From positions 12,394,048 to 12,458,047 of the forward strand of contig NW_004955469.1 of the NCBI RefSeq assembly GCF_000276665.1: a DNA stretch of 64,000 nucleotides. The letters are read 5' to 3'. Below are positions 46,568 to 57,989 of the stretch, one piece after another. Both the position numbers and the translations under genes were made by a program. Position 1 is the first letter of the stretch; each line of letters opens with the position of its first letter. Under the pieces are notes generated by a model. That model was not told the origin of the DNA. It was given only the letters and a program-made list of their open reading frames with translations, and searched no databases. The stretch is from Chinchilla lanigera (taxonomy: Eukaryota > Chordata > Mammalia > Rodentia > Chinchillidae).

Positions 46568-46581
46568 GCGCCCCCTGTTGG
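46568..46581 (-). promoter_or_regulatory. CTCF-like motif
   Basis: GCGCCCCCTGTTGG is the reverse complement of CCAACAGGGGGCGC, agreeing at 13 of 14 positions with the CTCF core CCASYAGRKGGCRS. Motif match only. Confidence 0.4.
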
Positions 46582-47071
46582 CGCACCTCTGAAGCCAGAT
46601 ACACCCAGCCTCCACCCAGAGGGCAGGGATGCAGGCCCGTGGTTATCTCGGGCAAGATGCCTGACTGCTATGGACATCGGAGAAAGCCGGGCTCTAGGAA
46701 GGAACTTTAGAGAAGACCAATGAGAAGCCATGACCCTGTCCAGCCTTGCTTGGGTTTGAATCTCGTATCACTCTGCGAGGGAAGGGAGCTACTTAGAAAA
46801 TCGTGGAGAGTCTGCTCCAGCCGCAGTGCGGGCGGGAATGACGGAAGGGGAGCCACAACCTCCAGCAAAGGGGCTGGGGTGTGGAGCGGCAGGAGAGGAG
46901 GGAGGCAGCGCCAGTTCACGGAAGACCGGTGCTGCGGCGTAAAGTGAACATTACATGCTGTGCGTTTCAGGTTTTAAGAGATCGCCGCAGTGCTGCACCC
47001 CGCGGGCACTGTAAGGTTAAGAGTGGTCCTGGGGTGGCGGGAGTGCTGTCCTGAGCCAAGGCACTGGCTTC

Positions 47072-47115
47072 CACGTGCCGTATAAAAGGGAGCACCAGCA
47101 TCCACACTCTCATCC
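47072..47115 (+). promoter_or_regulatory. Candidate core promoter: E-box plus TATA box
   Basis: CACGTG (47072-47077) sits three bases before TATAAAAGG (47081-47089), a near-ideal TATA box. The surroundings are CpG-richer than the rest (CCGCGGGCAC upstream, CTCCGCGCACAGCAGCGG downstream). A start near 47112-47118 is predicted. The first downstream ATG (47154) opens only 58 codons, so any product may be non-coding. Confidence 0.35.
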
Positions 47116-48184
47116 TCCACCGAACTTGCCCCAGCCTCTTGCCCTTACATTGCATGCTCCGCGCACAGCAGCGGCCCCATCCCCTCACCCCGCCCTCTGC
47201 TGCGTGTCAGGCCACACCTTCCGCAGCGCTCTCAGGCCCTGGCCCCTGCCCTTGCTTCCACAGCTGGTCTCCATTCCACCCACTGTGGACGGAGAACTTG
47301 GGGAGAACATGCCGCAGCTATTACTTCTGACACTCCAGGGAGCCTTGGAGGATTGAAGGGGAAGAATGGCCTGCTCTAGAGCAGCCTTTTGGGAGGCTGT
47401 GGAGTGACGATGAATTCTGCCTTCTTTTCCCGTCTCCTTCCTCTGAGGCCTCTCCCCTGCCTCTGGGTCCTCAGCCAGTGCTGGCCCCATCTGTGTAATA
47501 AGTTCACAGGGGCTGTGCTTCTCTGCCTTCTGTGCTGCCTGACCCCTCACCGCCGCAGCTCAACTTCCAGAACCAGTGGCTGTGGCCTACCTCACCATTA
47601 GAGGCTCCATCTCCCTATCCTCACCAGAAATGCGCTGTTGTCAGAGCCTGCGGTGGAATTTCTAACCTGTCTGCGGGCAGCCCTGTGTCCAGAGGGAGCA
47701 CAGGCCTCGTGCACGGCCAACTGTGGAGTCCACCCTGACACCGCTGTGGGCCTGCTGCTTGAGCCTGTCGGAGCTCTCAGGCTTCTTAACCTTCCTGGGC
47801 TTCAGCTTCCTAAACGGGGAGACACGGGGGATAATACCCAGCTCTGGGCCATGGTAAGATGCCAAAATAATGGACGCAAACACACAGTGCACGGTAGGTG
47901 GCGAAAAAAGTGTCACTGCCTGTTCCTACTTTTTGGTAACTAGCCCAGGGGCTGCCCTGACTCTCTACCATTCCAGAACTATTCCTACAATTAAAATTTG
48001 GAATGGGCATATTGTGGAACTTCATTTGAAACACGTTTGTTTTGGTCTCCTTTTGATCATAAGGTAGAATAATTGCTCTTCCAAAGGGGCTTGCAGTCTG
48101 TTTGCCAAGCCAGCTCTCCCTGTCACCTCATCCGGAGGCCTCTGGAAGCTGTCTAGAGCCACGTGGTTCAGTCACTTCATGGCA

Positions 48185-48292
48185 CAGACAGGAAGAGAGG
48201 GCCCATGGCTGATGAAAGATGTCCCCTAGGTCGCACATGGAAAAGTGGCAGAGCTGGGACTTGAACTCAAGCATTCTGGTTCTTGGACATCC
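48185..48292 (-). mobile_element. MIR fragment, antisense
   Basis: GTCGCACATGGAAAAGTGGC and AGAGCTGGGACTTGAACTCA match the reverse-complement MIR core. Confidence 0.75.
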
Positions 48293-48574
48293 TGGTCTCC
48301 TGAAGAGCCTTCATGTGGGCCGGAAAGAGCTGAACTGATGGACGAAAATGAGATGCACTGGACTCCCAAACCTGGCCCCTGATTCCCCATGCCAGACGGC
48401 CTGGATAATGTCTAATGGGAACTTTCTAAACTTATTCTCGGCCAAGATTCCCACAAGAGCCATCTTTGCCCTGACATTCTGGTTCATGGCCTTTTCCTGC
48501 CTCCTTTGTGCCTCTCCAAACAGCTCTAGTTCATTTGTCTAGTAAGCTTGCAGCATTTGTAGGTACCTTTTATA

Positions 48575-48715
48575 ATAAGGGAAATAGCATACACTGAAAA
48601 CTTAGAATATGCCCGGCTACATACAGTTCTCATGTACTCTTTTCAGCAACCTTGAGTTTAAGTATTTTTCTTATATTACTGATAATGAACAAAGGCTCAA
48701 AGGAGAGCAATGTAG
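48575..48715 (-). mobile_element. MIR fragment, antisense
   Basis: CATACACTGAAAACTTAGAA, TATGCCCGGCTACATACAGT and AATGAACAAAGGCTCAAAGG match reverse-complement MIR. Confidence 0.65.
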
Positions 48716-48719
48716 TAAT

Positions 48720-49740
48720 GGACGCTAATGCTGGATGTATTAATTCAGTTAGGATGAGAGCTACACTACCAGAATTCCCTTCCTACTATGGCTCCAGGTT
48801 TTAGAAGCCATCGGAAGTGGTCAAAAATGCCTGGTGTGAGATCGGAAGGCAGAAGAGGCATAGCTGTTATTATGGTGCATAGGCTGCAATCGGATACAAA
48901 GGTGTCCAACAGGTCTTAGCTTGTCCTTGCTTTTCTGTTTCACGTGTAGCTTGTCACCCTCAGTTCTGGTCCTCCTGTCTATAAAGTCCTCAGGCCTCAA
49001 CCAGAATGTTGACGATGCACCCACAGAAATGGACACTAGACAGAGGCTGCAGTTTTCCAGAGACCTCTCCATGAACTTCCCTTTTGTTGCTTCATCAAGG
49101 TGGTGGAGAATTGCGAAGGTGCAAGTTGTGATGATTACATTGTGATCTGCGATCACTTCTAGAATAAATTTTTGCTTCATAATAACTCAAATATAAAGAT
49201 CCTGGCATGTTGGTAGCTAAAGCTGAAGAACCTTTACCTTATGCAACCTGTGGTATCCCCATACCAGAAAAGAAAGCCCTTCTGCATAAGCCTAGACCTC
49301 TGGGTGTTCAATATGAAAATTCTCAGAAGGGTAGGAAAATGGATTTTCCCAGGCCTGGTGGGAGAGAGGCTGGAAGATGGAACCAGGCACACAAAGTTTG
49401 GACTGGGCTCCGTGGGATCCCAAGAGTCATAGCATCAGGCACATTCTGCTCCCCTGGGTCGGGCATGTACCAAGGGCTGTAGGTTCCTCCGTAGTCTCCT
49501 GGGAAGGGACAAGGCGCAGACCCTGAGGACAGCAGCCAATGTTTCTTTGGAGCTGGAAGATTTCCAGGAACCAAGAGCAGAACCAATGAGTCCTGATGAC
49601 AGCACACATCAACTGCATCCTGCCTTAGACCCAAGACCTAAGTTGTGATGATTTTAACCACTTTGAGCTCAGCATGCTCTGGTCACTGCAGAATTTGCCA
49701 TGGAGAAGTTCTTCTCTATACAAGGAAGCAGGACAGGAAA
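48720..49740. other. Intergenic, nothing assigned
   Basis: The ORFs at 48821-49180 (-), 49207-49482 (+) and 49323-49634 (-) show no recognisable domain. Confidence 0.4.
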
Positions 49741-49744
49741 ACCT

Positions 49745-49915
49745 GTTAGGCAGAATGTGAGCACTGAACAAGTCAATTAATCCTGCTGAGCTTCAGCAGC
49801 CCCGTGTGCAAAGGGGGGCAATGGTGTTGAGCCTCTTGCATGAATCATTGACAAAGGTAAATGTGGGCATGCTTTGGAAGCCCTGCATGGATGAAAGCAG
49901 AACATGAATCCTTCA
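49745..49915 (+). mobile_element. MIR fragment, sense
   Basis: AACAAGTCAATTAATCCTGC, TGAGCTTCAGCAGCCCCGTG and GGGGGGCAATGGTGTTGAGC follow MIR order. A further weak MIR trace lies at 49970-50060. Confidence 0.5.
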
Positions 49916-50059
49916 TAAACAGAAGGATCCTTCATAAATAGGAATTTCTAGAGATATGCTGAGAAATGGCTTGGGAATCAGAATACTTGGTGTCCTGTCT
50001 GGGCTCTCCTTCTCACAAGCAGCATGACTTTGTGACCCTGATGGGTGGAGTGGATAGGG

Positions 50060-52590
50060 GTCTCTAAGCACTCATTGTCCTTCTTTGTCAGGGTACCACA
50101 CCCCAAGTCTCACAAATCCTTCTGTTAGCAAGAGTGGAGAGACCGTCTTCTAGCAATGAGACCTGATCACTCATATTTCTAGGGGTGAGAAGAAGGACCA
50201 GTTACTGGGATAGAGGAACACTAGGGGATTTTCCTTTTCATTTAGCACATAATTTGCATTGAGGGAGCCCCTTGGAACAGCAGTGCCTTAGGGACTCCTC
50301 TGTCCCCTGAAGATAAGGTTGGGAACCATTTATCATCCTCTTTATTTCACGTTTGGATTTTTCATTCCCCTCTCTTTCTTCTCCCTGTTGCTCTGGCCTT
50401 TTGGTGCTACTTCATTTTTCCTGTGCTCCTCTTCTTGTTCTCTTCCTCTTCTTTGTCTTCCTCCATTATCACTAGCAAATTCAAGGCTGATGGTAGAACT
50501 ACCACCCAGAGCAGGCAGGTGACTCATCCAAGGTCACACCAACACCTTGTACTGAGTTCTTACAGGGTACCAGGCACCCTGTTGCCTTGGAATTGTCATG
50601 CCATCTCTGGCTGGGAATTTGCTTATTCCCACCAGGAACAAGCGTCCTGTAGACAGCATGGAAGAGGCACCATAAAGAAGATTTCCAGAGGCCACCAGAG
50701 ATACAGAGAGAATACACACTTACAGCGTTTCCAGTCAGTACCTTCTAAATGTAGGTTAGGCCTGAGTGATGAGAGAGACAAAGGGGAAAGTAGTTGAAGC
50801 GGAAAACAAGCAAACAAACATGAAAGGTACAGTCGAGTGTGAACTTACTAACTTTTGAGCCTGCAAAGGGAGGGAAAATTCAAGATGAGGTTCCACAGTC
50901 GATTGTAATTGTGGAATCCATCCACTATGGCCTTTGGTCAATGAAGCTCAAACTCTGAGCACTCCCAGCAAGCAAACTTTGGCTCTCCACTGGGGGAAAC
51001 AAAGAGTGACTCATTTTAGAGCAGATCCCCAAATTTCTTCACAATTGTTCTTTGGTATAATTTCAGAGAAAGAACCAGCCTACGGTTGCAATTCTTTTAA
51101 TTTATGGTCCTGGTTCAATTGACTGTCAGTCCCAGATAAGGAGAAGTAGCAAGGACGAAGCGAGCAGCAGAAAGGTGAGAGGCTCCAGTTGATCACGATG
51201 CATTAGGCTCATGTATGGCCATGACAGCGTCCTGACGCTTGGTCATACACGGTTCTATGTGGGAACATGCGCTGTGTCACTTTGCTTTTCTGAGGGTATG
51301 GAGATCACACTGAAAAGCACTTGATGTCCCCCAGATGTGAACGTTCCATGGGGTTCAGTGGTTGTATAAAAATATGCATTTGATCACAAAAGCAGCTAAT
51401 GGAGATCACTAACATTCCTTAGCTTAAAATAAGACAGCTGCACAGAGTCCAGGAGCACAGGTATCCTCTGCCCCGGCAGCTGTGTGCTAGAGAGTTATAT
51501 CAGGACACAGGAGGCTTCTCTTTGGGTAGAGCTTATATTAGCAGAGCTGGGACATTTATTAAGTAAAGGAACCCGCTTGCTGCTTGAACCATGAAGCTGC
51601 TCCTCATTAGATGCGTGGCCTTGGTTCAAAGCAGCGCCTGATCTGCTGAGCTGCCCCCAAGAACTCTGGCATGGGGTGAGGGGTGGAGATCTGATGGAGA
51701 GCCAAAGTTGTATAAGCCTCCTAGGCCACGGAGAATTCTTGGTAAAGAGTCTTTAAAGGAATCATTAAATTCTCTAATGTTAGGATGAAGACCCACCCCC
51801 TCCTCCCGCCAACAAAAGCCAGCCCTTCAGTTTCTGGAGAAGGGGTACTCGGAGAAGTCAGAGAACTCACCACGGAAGGGAGGGCGGCAGCGGCTGGAGT
51901 GCCTCACCTTTGTCAAGATAACTCTCAGGAAACCTCGAGCAAGTTCTTGCTGCTCAGCAAGGCCTTTGATCTTGAGTAGAAGGGAAATTAGAACAATTCA
52001 GACAGATGTCCAGCTCCATGACAGAAACAATGAGTGTTCATGACTCACAGAGGCTCCAGCGATGGAGACTAGGGGGCAAACCTCCTTCCTCCTTGGAGCA
52101 GAAAGATCTGGGCCTGGCCTTACCACACACAGCACCCTGTCCCAAGGGACTGGCAGAGCTGGACTGCCCAACTAGAAAGTGCCAGTGGGACCTGAGTGCT
52201 TCATTTATCCATGATGCGTTGCGAGTCCACATCAGCAAAGAAACAGCCTCTTGATCCCAAAGTAGATCTCATTTGAATGGTTGACTCCCGTTGGCTGCTA
52301 GCTGTGGCTGTTCGGTATGGGGGGGGGGTCCCCCACAAAAGAGAGTTCCCTGAATGCCAAGGACACAAAGCCACGTGGGCAGCTGTGTTTGAAGGGGCTG
52401 CAGTCTTCTGGACTGAAATTCTGCCCCTCGACCTTCACCTCCTCCTCACCATATTTTCTTCAGTTTACTTGCTGCCGACAACCTCAGAGCTCAGCCGTCC
52501 TCCTGGGTGCTCTTCCCATGCTGACCAGGCCCTGCTCCCTTCCTGAGCTCCTTTGGTTCCACCCCGTGGCACCTGATGAGACCTGCGTGT
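50060..52590. other. Intergenic, nothing firmly assigned
   Basis: A weak MIR-like stretch lies near 50510-50650. I saw nothing else I could name. ORFs here have no domains. Confidence 0.4.
52319..52334. repeat. G10 T C5 run
   Basis: Ten consecutive G followed by TCCCCC. It is self-complementary and slippage-prone. Confidence 0.9.
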
Positions 52591-52680
52591 TTTTCTCCCT
52601 CGTGTCCTGCAGAGCTGAGTACCTTCTCTGCACACAGTAGGGGCTTAACAATGGCTTGTTGAATGAAAGAGCTAGAGTGA
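52590..52680 (+). mobile_element. MIR 3' fragment, sense
   Basis: CACACAGTAGGGGCTTAACA and ATGGCTTGTTGAATGAAAGA match the MIR end ('catagtaggcgctcaataaatgttgttgaatgaa'). Confidence 0.7.
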
Positions 52681-52689
52681 GAGCATTCC

Positions 52690-54050
52690 CTAGCAGGTAC
52701 TGGGCCACTGGCAGGTGGGTCTTTCTTTTGCTGAACACTCCTAGCCTATGAATAAGGAAGGAACAGTGAATGCACTGACTGCTGAGGTTCGCGTAGTGCT
52801 GCCCAGTGCCTACCCCATGCTTTGCCTTGGTTCCAGTGTTCTCTGTGTAGGGTGACAGGGGGCGCTATGGGGAGGAGCTGACCAGGTGGGATGACACTGT
52901 CTTTCTAGAAGCTCACGTCCAAACGCCTACGATGTGCAGCACCCGGAGCCCAGCAGCTGCACACAGCAGTAGGAACAGAGAGACCAGGCCTGTGTGCAAA
53001 GAAACAAACAAAGCCGCCTGTCTTCAGGGTTTCTCTGTTTCCCACAGGAACACTGCTAAAAACTCAGCTTCAAACTCAAGGTGACCTCTCAGCCCCACAT
53101 CTGGAGACCATTCCACGTCCAGCTCACACCTCTGGGCAGAGCATACACATTTTATTGTGCTCCACCCTCCCTTGGCTGGTGCGGCCCCCTCCCACCGCTC
53201 CAGGTCAGGAGAGAGGCAGGCACACTGGCTCCCCGGAACTCACAGGCTCCTCACTCCGTCCTCTGCCATGCGAAGCCAGGCATTTCCACAGCAAAGAGTC
53301 AGAAACAGCCGGAAAGGACCAGGCCCGCAGGTGCAGAGGGAGGGGCAGAGAATGGCTGCAAATGCTTCGGCAGGGCCTGTTTCCATTCAGATGTTTTTAG
53401 CCATAAAGCAGGGGACTGCAGAGCAAGAAGTGGGCCAGTTACTAGTGACAAGGCCTGCGAAGCACATTAGGCTGGAGCTCAGACAGTGACTCAGAACTTG
53501 CTTGGAATGCTGATCCCCACCTAACGGCCCACGGTCTTGGGATGGGGTGCAAGCCTGGGAAGGTGGGTGCGCAGCCCAATAGATTGGTGCTGAGGAGGCT
53601 GCCCTGAGTGTGCAAAGGCAAGCACACTCCAACTTCCTAAACCCACATGCTGCTGTGGAATCACCCCATTCTCTTTAACACTGTTTTCCCTGATATTTTC
53701 GTGACTGAACCAACATACTAGTACACAGCATGGAAACAAAGAGAAAAATCACATTCCCAATAAAACAATAAAGCACGACCAGTGATGTAGACATGATGAC
53801 ATTTTCAGCTTGGGACTGCACAATCTGTGTGCCGTCCCACACACAAGCTTTTATAGACCCAGCTCGGTTCTTCTCCGAGGTCTTCCCTTGGTGTTGAACC
53901 TGATTTTAATACCAATTTTCAACCAGATCTATTAGGGAATCGGGAGGATTTTGGTTTTGTATCTTGGCCAGGAATCCTTGATCCCAAAAGTCCTGTGAGA
54001 AGACGTGGTGAGGAATGGCATCAACTACACACCGTCATGGTGGAGAGACC
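52690..54050. other. Intergenic, nothing assigned
   Basis: G+C-rich to about 53.5 kb. Overlapping ORFs on three frames at 53081-53489 show no domain and no splice context I can support. Confidence 0.4.
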
Positions 54051-54057
54051 TTTGATT

Positions 54058-54142
54058 CTAACTGGTGCCACCTGGGCACTCAGTGTATGCAGGCCCTGTG
54101 ACTCACAGCAACTGTTCTCATTTGTTTCAGCTACATAGGGAC
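54058..54142 (-). mobile_element. MIR fragment, antisense
   Basis: GGGCACTCAGTGTATGCAGG and CAGCAACTGTTCTCATTTG match reverse-complement MIR. Confidence 0.5.
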
Positions 54143-54149
54143 ACAGGGC

Positions 54150-55355
54150 ACACATAGCTCCTGGTGAAGAGGCCGTACTGAGCCTCACACGAAGACAGGG
54201 TTACACCGTGCAGGGGACGTACTGAAGAGGAGGCCCGTGGAATGAGACCTGGGGCTGAGGGACAGCCCATGCAGGAGGTGGCAGTGAGGAGGTGGGCAGG
54301 CTTTGGTAGACGCAAAAGGGACACAGAGCAGTGCAGGGGACAGCACCTGCAAGGAAAGATATGGCAGTGTGACAGGTAAAGCATGCCTGGGAAATGCAAA
54401 GGGCCTGGTGTCCTAGAGCATGGCGTGGCTGTGGCCATAGGCAGGGAGGACAGCTGCCCCAGAAGTGCTTGAAGTATAAGCAGGACACAGTCCAGGGAAG
54501 GCCCAAAGTGAGGGAATAAAAAAACTATTCAGAGTATTTTGAATGTGAATTGGTTCCTAACTTTTATAAATTAAGAGATTTCATAAACAATGCTGAGTTC
54601 TTGCATCTCATGAAAGTCGAAAATTCTGCCAATTTGGAATCTTTGCTCCCTTCGCTATGGCTGGGTGGTACCCACCCCTAGGCGGGACAATCATTCTCCA
54701 ATCTGTCCCATTCCTCACCACTCCCTACTGTAGCCCTTTGTCGACTCATCCCAGGTCCCTCCTTCCCAAATCAGCCTGCCCTTCAAGGTCTGTGAGCTCA
54801 CGAGGAATTGTAGCCAGGTTGTTTAGGAAAGTGTGCGGATGGCTGAGGGGAAGTCTGTAGGTTGGAGTCGATGAGGTTGGGGAGAAGGGGTTCCTGGAGC
54901 GTCCTTAAAGAGGGAGGGCTGTGCAGAAGGCAGAGTAGGAGCAGGGAAGCTAGGGCTGAGAGGGAGGCACTGCAGAAGTGTGATTGGCTCTGACAGTAGC
55001 TTGAGTGAGAGGTCTGAGAGAAGGGAGGGGCGAACTGAACTCCTGGATTTCCAGGCTAGGGTTCAGAGACAAAGGTGGAACAATTCAATCAGGCAGATGT
55101 GGGAGGCAGATCTGGGCTTGGGGACAGGATGGTCAACCCTGCTGAGGTGTGGAATTTGATGTCCTGAGTGGGTACAGCCCTGTGCAAACCCGTGAGTGGT
55201 CTGGGCTTCAGCATGGCTAAGGACCAGGTGCAGACACCAGTCAGGGACAGTGCAGTCAAGAGGTGCTGCTGAAGGAGGTAGAAGGAAGATAAGCTTCCTC
55301 CTGCTCCCTGGTAAGCTCAGCTCCCACACTGAGAGAGTCGCATTGACTTTCTTTC
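54150..55355. other. Purine-rich intergenic block, possibly an old unnamed repeat
   Basis: Phrases such as GGACAGCACCTGCAAGGAAA and GGCAGTGAGGAGGTGGGCAG resemble old purine-rich mammalian repeats related in style to 14480-15010. Not assignable by eye. Confidence 0.3.
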
Positions 55356-55363
55356 TTTTTTGG

Positions 55364-55439
55364 GAGGATACCGGGAATTGAACCCAGGACCTCATGCTTG
55401 CCAGGCAGGCATTGCATCAATGAGCTATATCCCCAGCCT
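55364..55439 (-). mobile_element. ID half of a split B1-dID SINE
   Basis: ATACCGGGAATTGAACCCAG, GCTTGCCAGGCAGGCATTGC and GAGCTATATCCCCAGCC form an antisense ID body. Its B1 partner lies beyond the microsatellite. Confidence 0.85.
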
Positions 55440-55557
55440 CTTTCTCCCTTCTGTCCGTCCTTCCTTCTTCCTTCTTTCCTTCCTTCCTTCTTCCTTCCTT
55501 CTTCCTTCCTTCCTTCCTTCCTTCCTTCCTTCCTTCCTTCCTTCCTTCCTTCCTTCT
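55440..55557. repeat. (TTCC)n microsatellite inside a composite SINE
   Basis: An impure CTTTCTCCC start grows into at least 15 consecutive TTCC units. Confidence 0.95.
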
Positions 55558-55559
55558 AG

Positions 55560-55700
55560 CTGAAACAAGGTCTCCCTCTGTAGTTCAGGCTGGTCTGGAC
55601 TCACTATGTAGCCCAGGTTGGCCTGGATCTCTCAGTGATCCTCCTGTCTCAGCCTCCTGAGTGCTGGGATTACAGGCGTGCACCATGACGCCCAGCATCA
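55560..55700 (-). mobile_element. B1 half of a split B1-dID SINE
   Basis: GAAACAAGGTCTCCCTCTGT, TTCAGGCTGGTCTGGACTCA, CCTCCTGAGTGCTGGGATTA and GCACCATGACGCCCAGC form an antisense B1 body with its internal duplication. Confidence 0.85.
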
Positions 55701-55749
55701 TGACTTGTGTGCCGAGGAGCCCTGCTGGAGTGGAGGCCTCGCTGCTGCT

Positions 55750-56050
55750 ATTGGCTGAATGTCTGTGACCCCACAAATCCACACGTCACAATTCGAACCC
55801 TCAAGGGGATGGGGTTTGAGGTGGTATGTGGGGAGGTAATTAGATCCTGGGAAGCTTCTGGGAAGAGAATGTGTGCCTCATAAAAAAGTCACGGAAGAGC
55901 TCCCTCGCTGCGTCCTCCTTGTGAGGACACAGTGAGAAGATGCCGCATCTAATCCACAAAGCCAGCCCTCACCAGACTTCCAGAACTGGGAGGAACAATG
56001 CCACCCAGTCTGTGGCATTTTTATTTTAGCCATCTGAACTAAAAGACCCA
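55750..56050 (+). mobile_element. MaLR (MLT1-like) LTR, sense
   Basis: TGGCTGAATGTCTGTGACCC, GAGGTGGTATGTGGGGAGGT, AGAGCTCCCTCGCTGCGTCC, GTGAGGACACAGTGAGAAGA and CCAGAACTGGGAGGAACAAT follow the consensus in order. Confidence 0.9.
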
Positions 56051-56054
56051 CACA

Positions 56055-57985
56055 GCTGGCACTTCTTTACCTGAAAAGATGTGTCCCCAAGAGGCCAAAG
56101 CAATGCTCACTGTTTCTCAGTGGGGCAAGGGGCAGTGGATGTGGGCCGGCCGGGCTAGGCTGCCTCTCTCTCTGCCTGAGTCACTTGGAAGAGTTTCATC
56201 TCTGCTGCTGTGGAGCAATTCTGGGAGACAAGGTGGAGTGGGTGGAGGCTGAGTCACAGGAGCCTCTGCAGCAGATGGTGGAGGACAGTGAGTCACAGCT
56301 CCTCCTCTGAAGCAGAAGCAGATTAGCAACCTGCAGAGAATTTACACTATCCCTGGCCAGGTATGGGCTTGGCTTCTGTTGATATCTTCATGTATGAGGC
56401 ACTGATTGTCTGTATCGGCCACAGGACACTGTGAATGCAGATACTGGTCTTGGCTGTGTTCCTCAATGCATCTTTAGCATTGAATCCATGTAAAACAAAA
56501 AACTGAATGAGCAAGAGAATGAACGGGCCCATTTGATGTTAAAATTTAACATAATGTGAAAATGTGTGTGTAACCTATTTATAGAAGCACATATGATATT
56601 TTATATATGGAATAACTTTGGAAGAATAAAAATATATAAGAAACTACTAATAAAGCTTACTTCCTGGAGACAGAGACTAGAGACAGAAGTCTAGAATGAT
56701 AGGAACACTTATTTTCATTTTATGTCTTTCTCCATTCTACCTTTACAATAGGATATCCACCCCTTCCCCTGTACATACACACTGAGTAACATATCCTGAG
56801 CATATTTCTGTCTGCCTGTGTGGCCTTGATTTTGCAACCCACCTAGAGGTTTGGAGATGCGACGTGACCCACTCTTGGGTAATGCACAGCTCTGGCTTGC
56901 AGTGTAGCCGACTGGGATTCAGCTCTCAGCAGCGGATGGGGCAGGCAAGGCAGAGGTGAGGGCCGTGCTGAAAGAGGAGCCCAGGCAGATGGGAGATGCC
57001 ATCAAGGCTGAGTGAAGGGAGCATCATCAGAGGTGGGCAGGGCCAAAGAGCTGTGGGATGGCTTACTGTGTGTGGTTGTCCCAGTGGCCAGAATGGGACC
57101 TCCATAAAGAGGGGGACACTGTCTAGGAGGACGCCAGCGATGGATGTTGTCTCTGCACATTTAGAGCTACCCTGTCCCACCAGTCTCCCCTTCTGCAGGC
57201 TCCAGGAAGATCTAATGTCCCTTTAGGTCAAAGGGGCTTCAACTGAATTTACCCTGAAGCCGCGTATGCACTTTAAGTTTCTACATAGCAAACTGCAACC
57301 TAACTTAGTGTGTAAACAAATTGCAATCTAATTTAAGAATATTTTCGGTACAAATAGCTGAGCCTTAGCCAATCACAGCAGCCAAGGTTTAGTCAATTCC
57401 CTGCACCACACAGGAGAACTGGTGATTGTTCTATAGGAGCAGGTGGGGTTCTCAGTTTCTCTGATCCAGTTCTAGTCTTCGGCAGGTTCTAGGCACCTGG
57501 TGCTCATTATTCTTGCCTCTTGCCTTTGTGGTATCCATACTTTGCATCTTACCTGTGGGGCATCTCGGGCAGGGGAGAGCTTCCTGCCTGAACATTTCCC
57601 CAGGCCCAGCATTATCAGACCTCAGCTCTGTAGCAGTGGGAGCCTTGGACTTAGTGCATTCCTTGCCTGCCAGGGAGCAGAAAGGGCTTCCACCCCTAAT
57701 CCACTGACAGATGACTTTTGCTCCTATCTTTATCCCTGAGCAGTGCTTTCCCTGACACTTTGGTTTCCTGTCCTTCAGTGTCCTACAGCGCTTTTCTTGT
57801 GAAAGAGAAGCATCTGGGAAGTGAGGCTTTGAGCTTGTCCTTCAGTAGCAATGAATTAGCCAGGTTTCAAGCCCGCTGCCACCAACAGAAGGTCATTGAA
57901 CTTCTCTAGTCTTTCTCAAAAGCATCTGATAGAAGGTCACGGCACAAATTTGAGTGCTTCATAGTTGAGTAATAGCAACAAAATT
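56055..57985. other. Intergenic, one possible old LTR-like stretch
   Basis: 57250-57420 (AGCAAACTGCAACCTAACTT, TAGCTGAGCCTTAGCCAATC) reads like an old eutherian LTR I cannot name. Nothing else was recognised. Confidence 0.35.
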
Positions 57986-57989
57986 AAAA

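Larger units (their letters stand above)
44760..48180. other. G+C-rich intergenic block with a possible regulatory core
   Basis: No gene is recognised. There is a MER20-like trace near 45290-45385, and the CTCF-like motif and E-box/TATA pair are listed separately. Short ORFs are Pro/Ser/Arg-rich and lack domains. Confidence 0.45.

Noticed and set aside
53081..53489. Three overlapping + strand ORFs of 81-129 codons
   Set aside because: Same segment open in several frames, as composition predicts; no recognisable protein.
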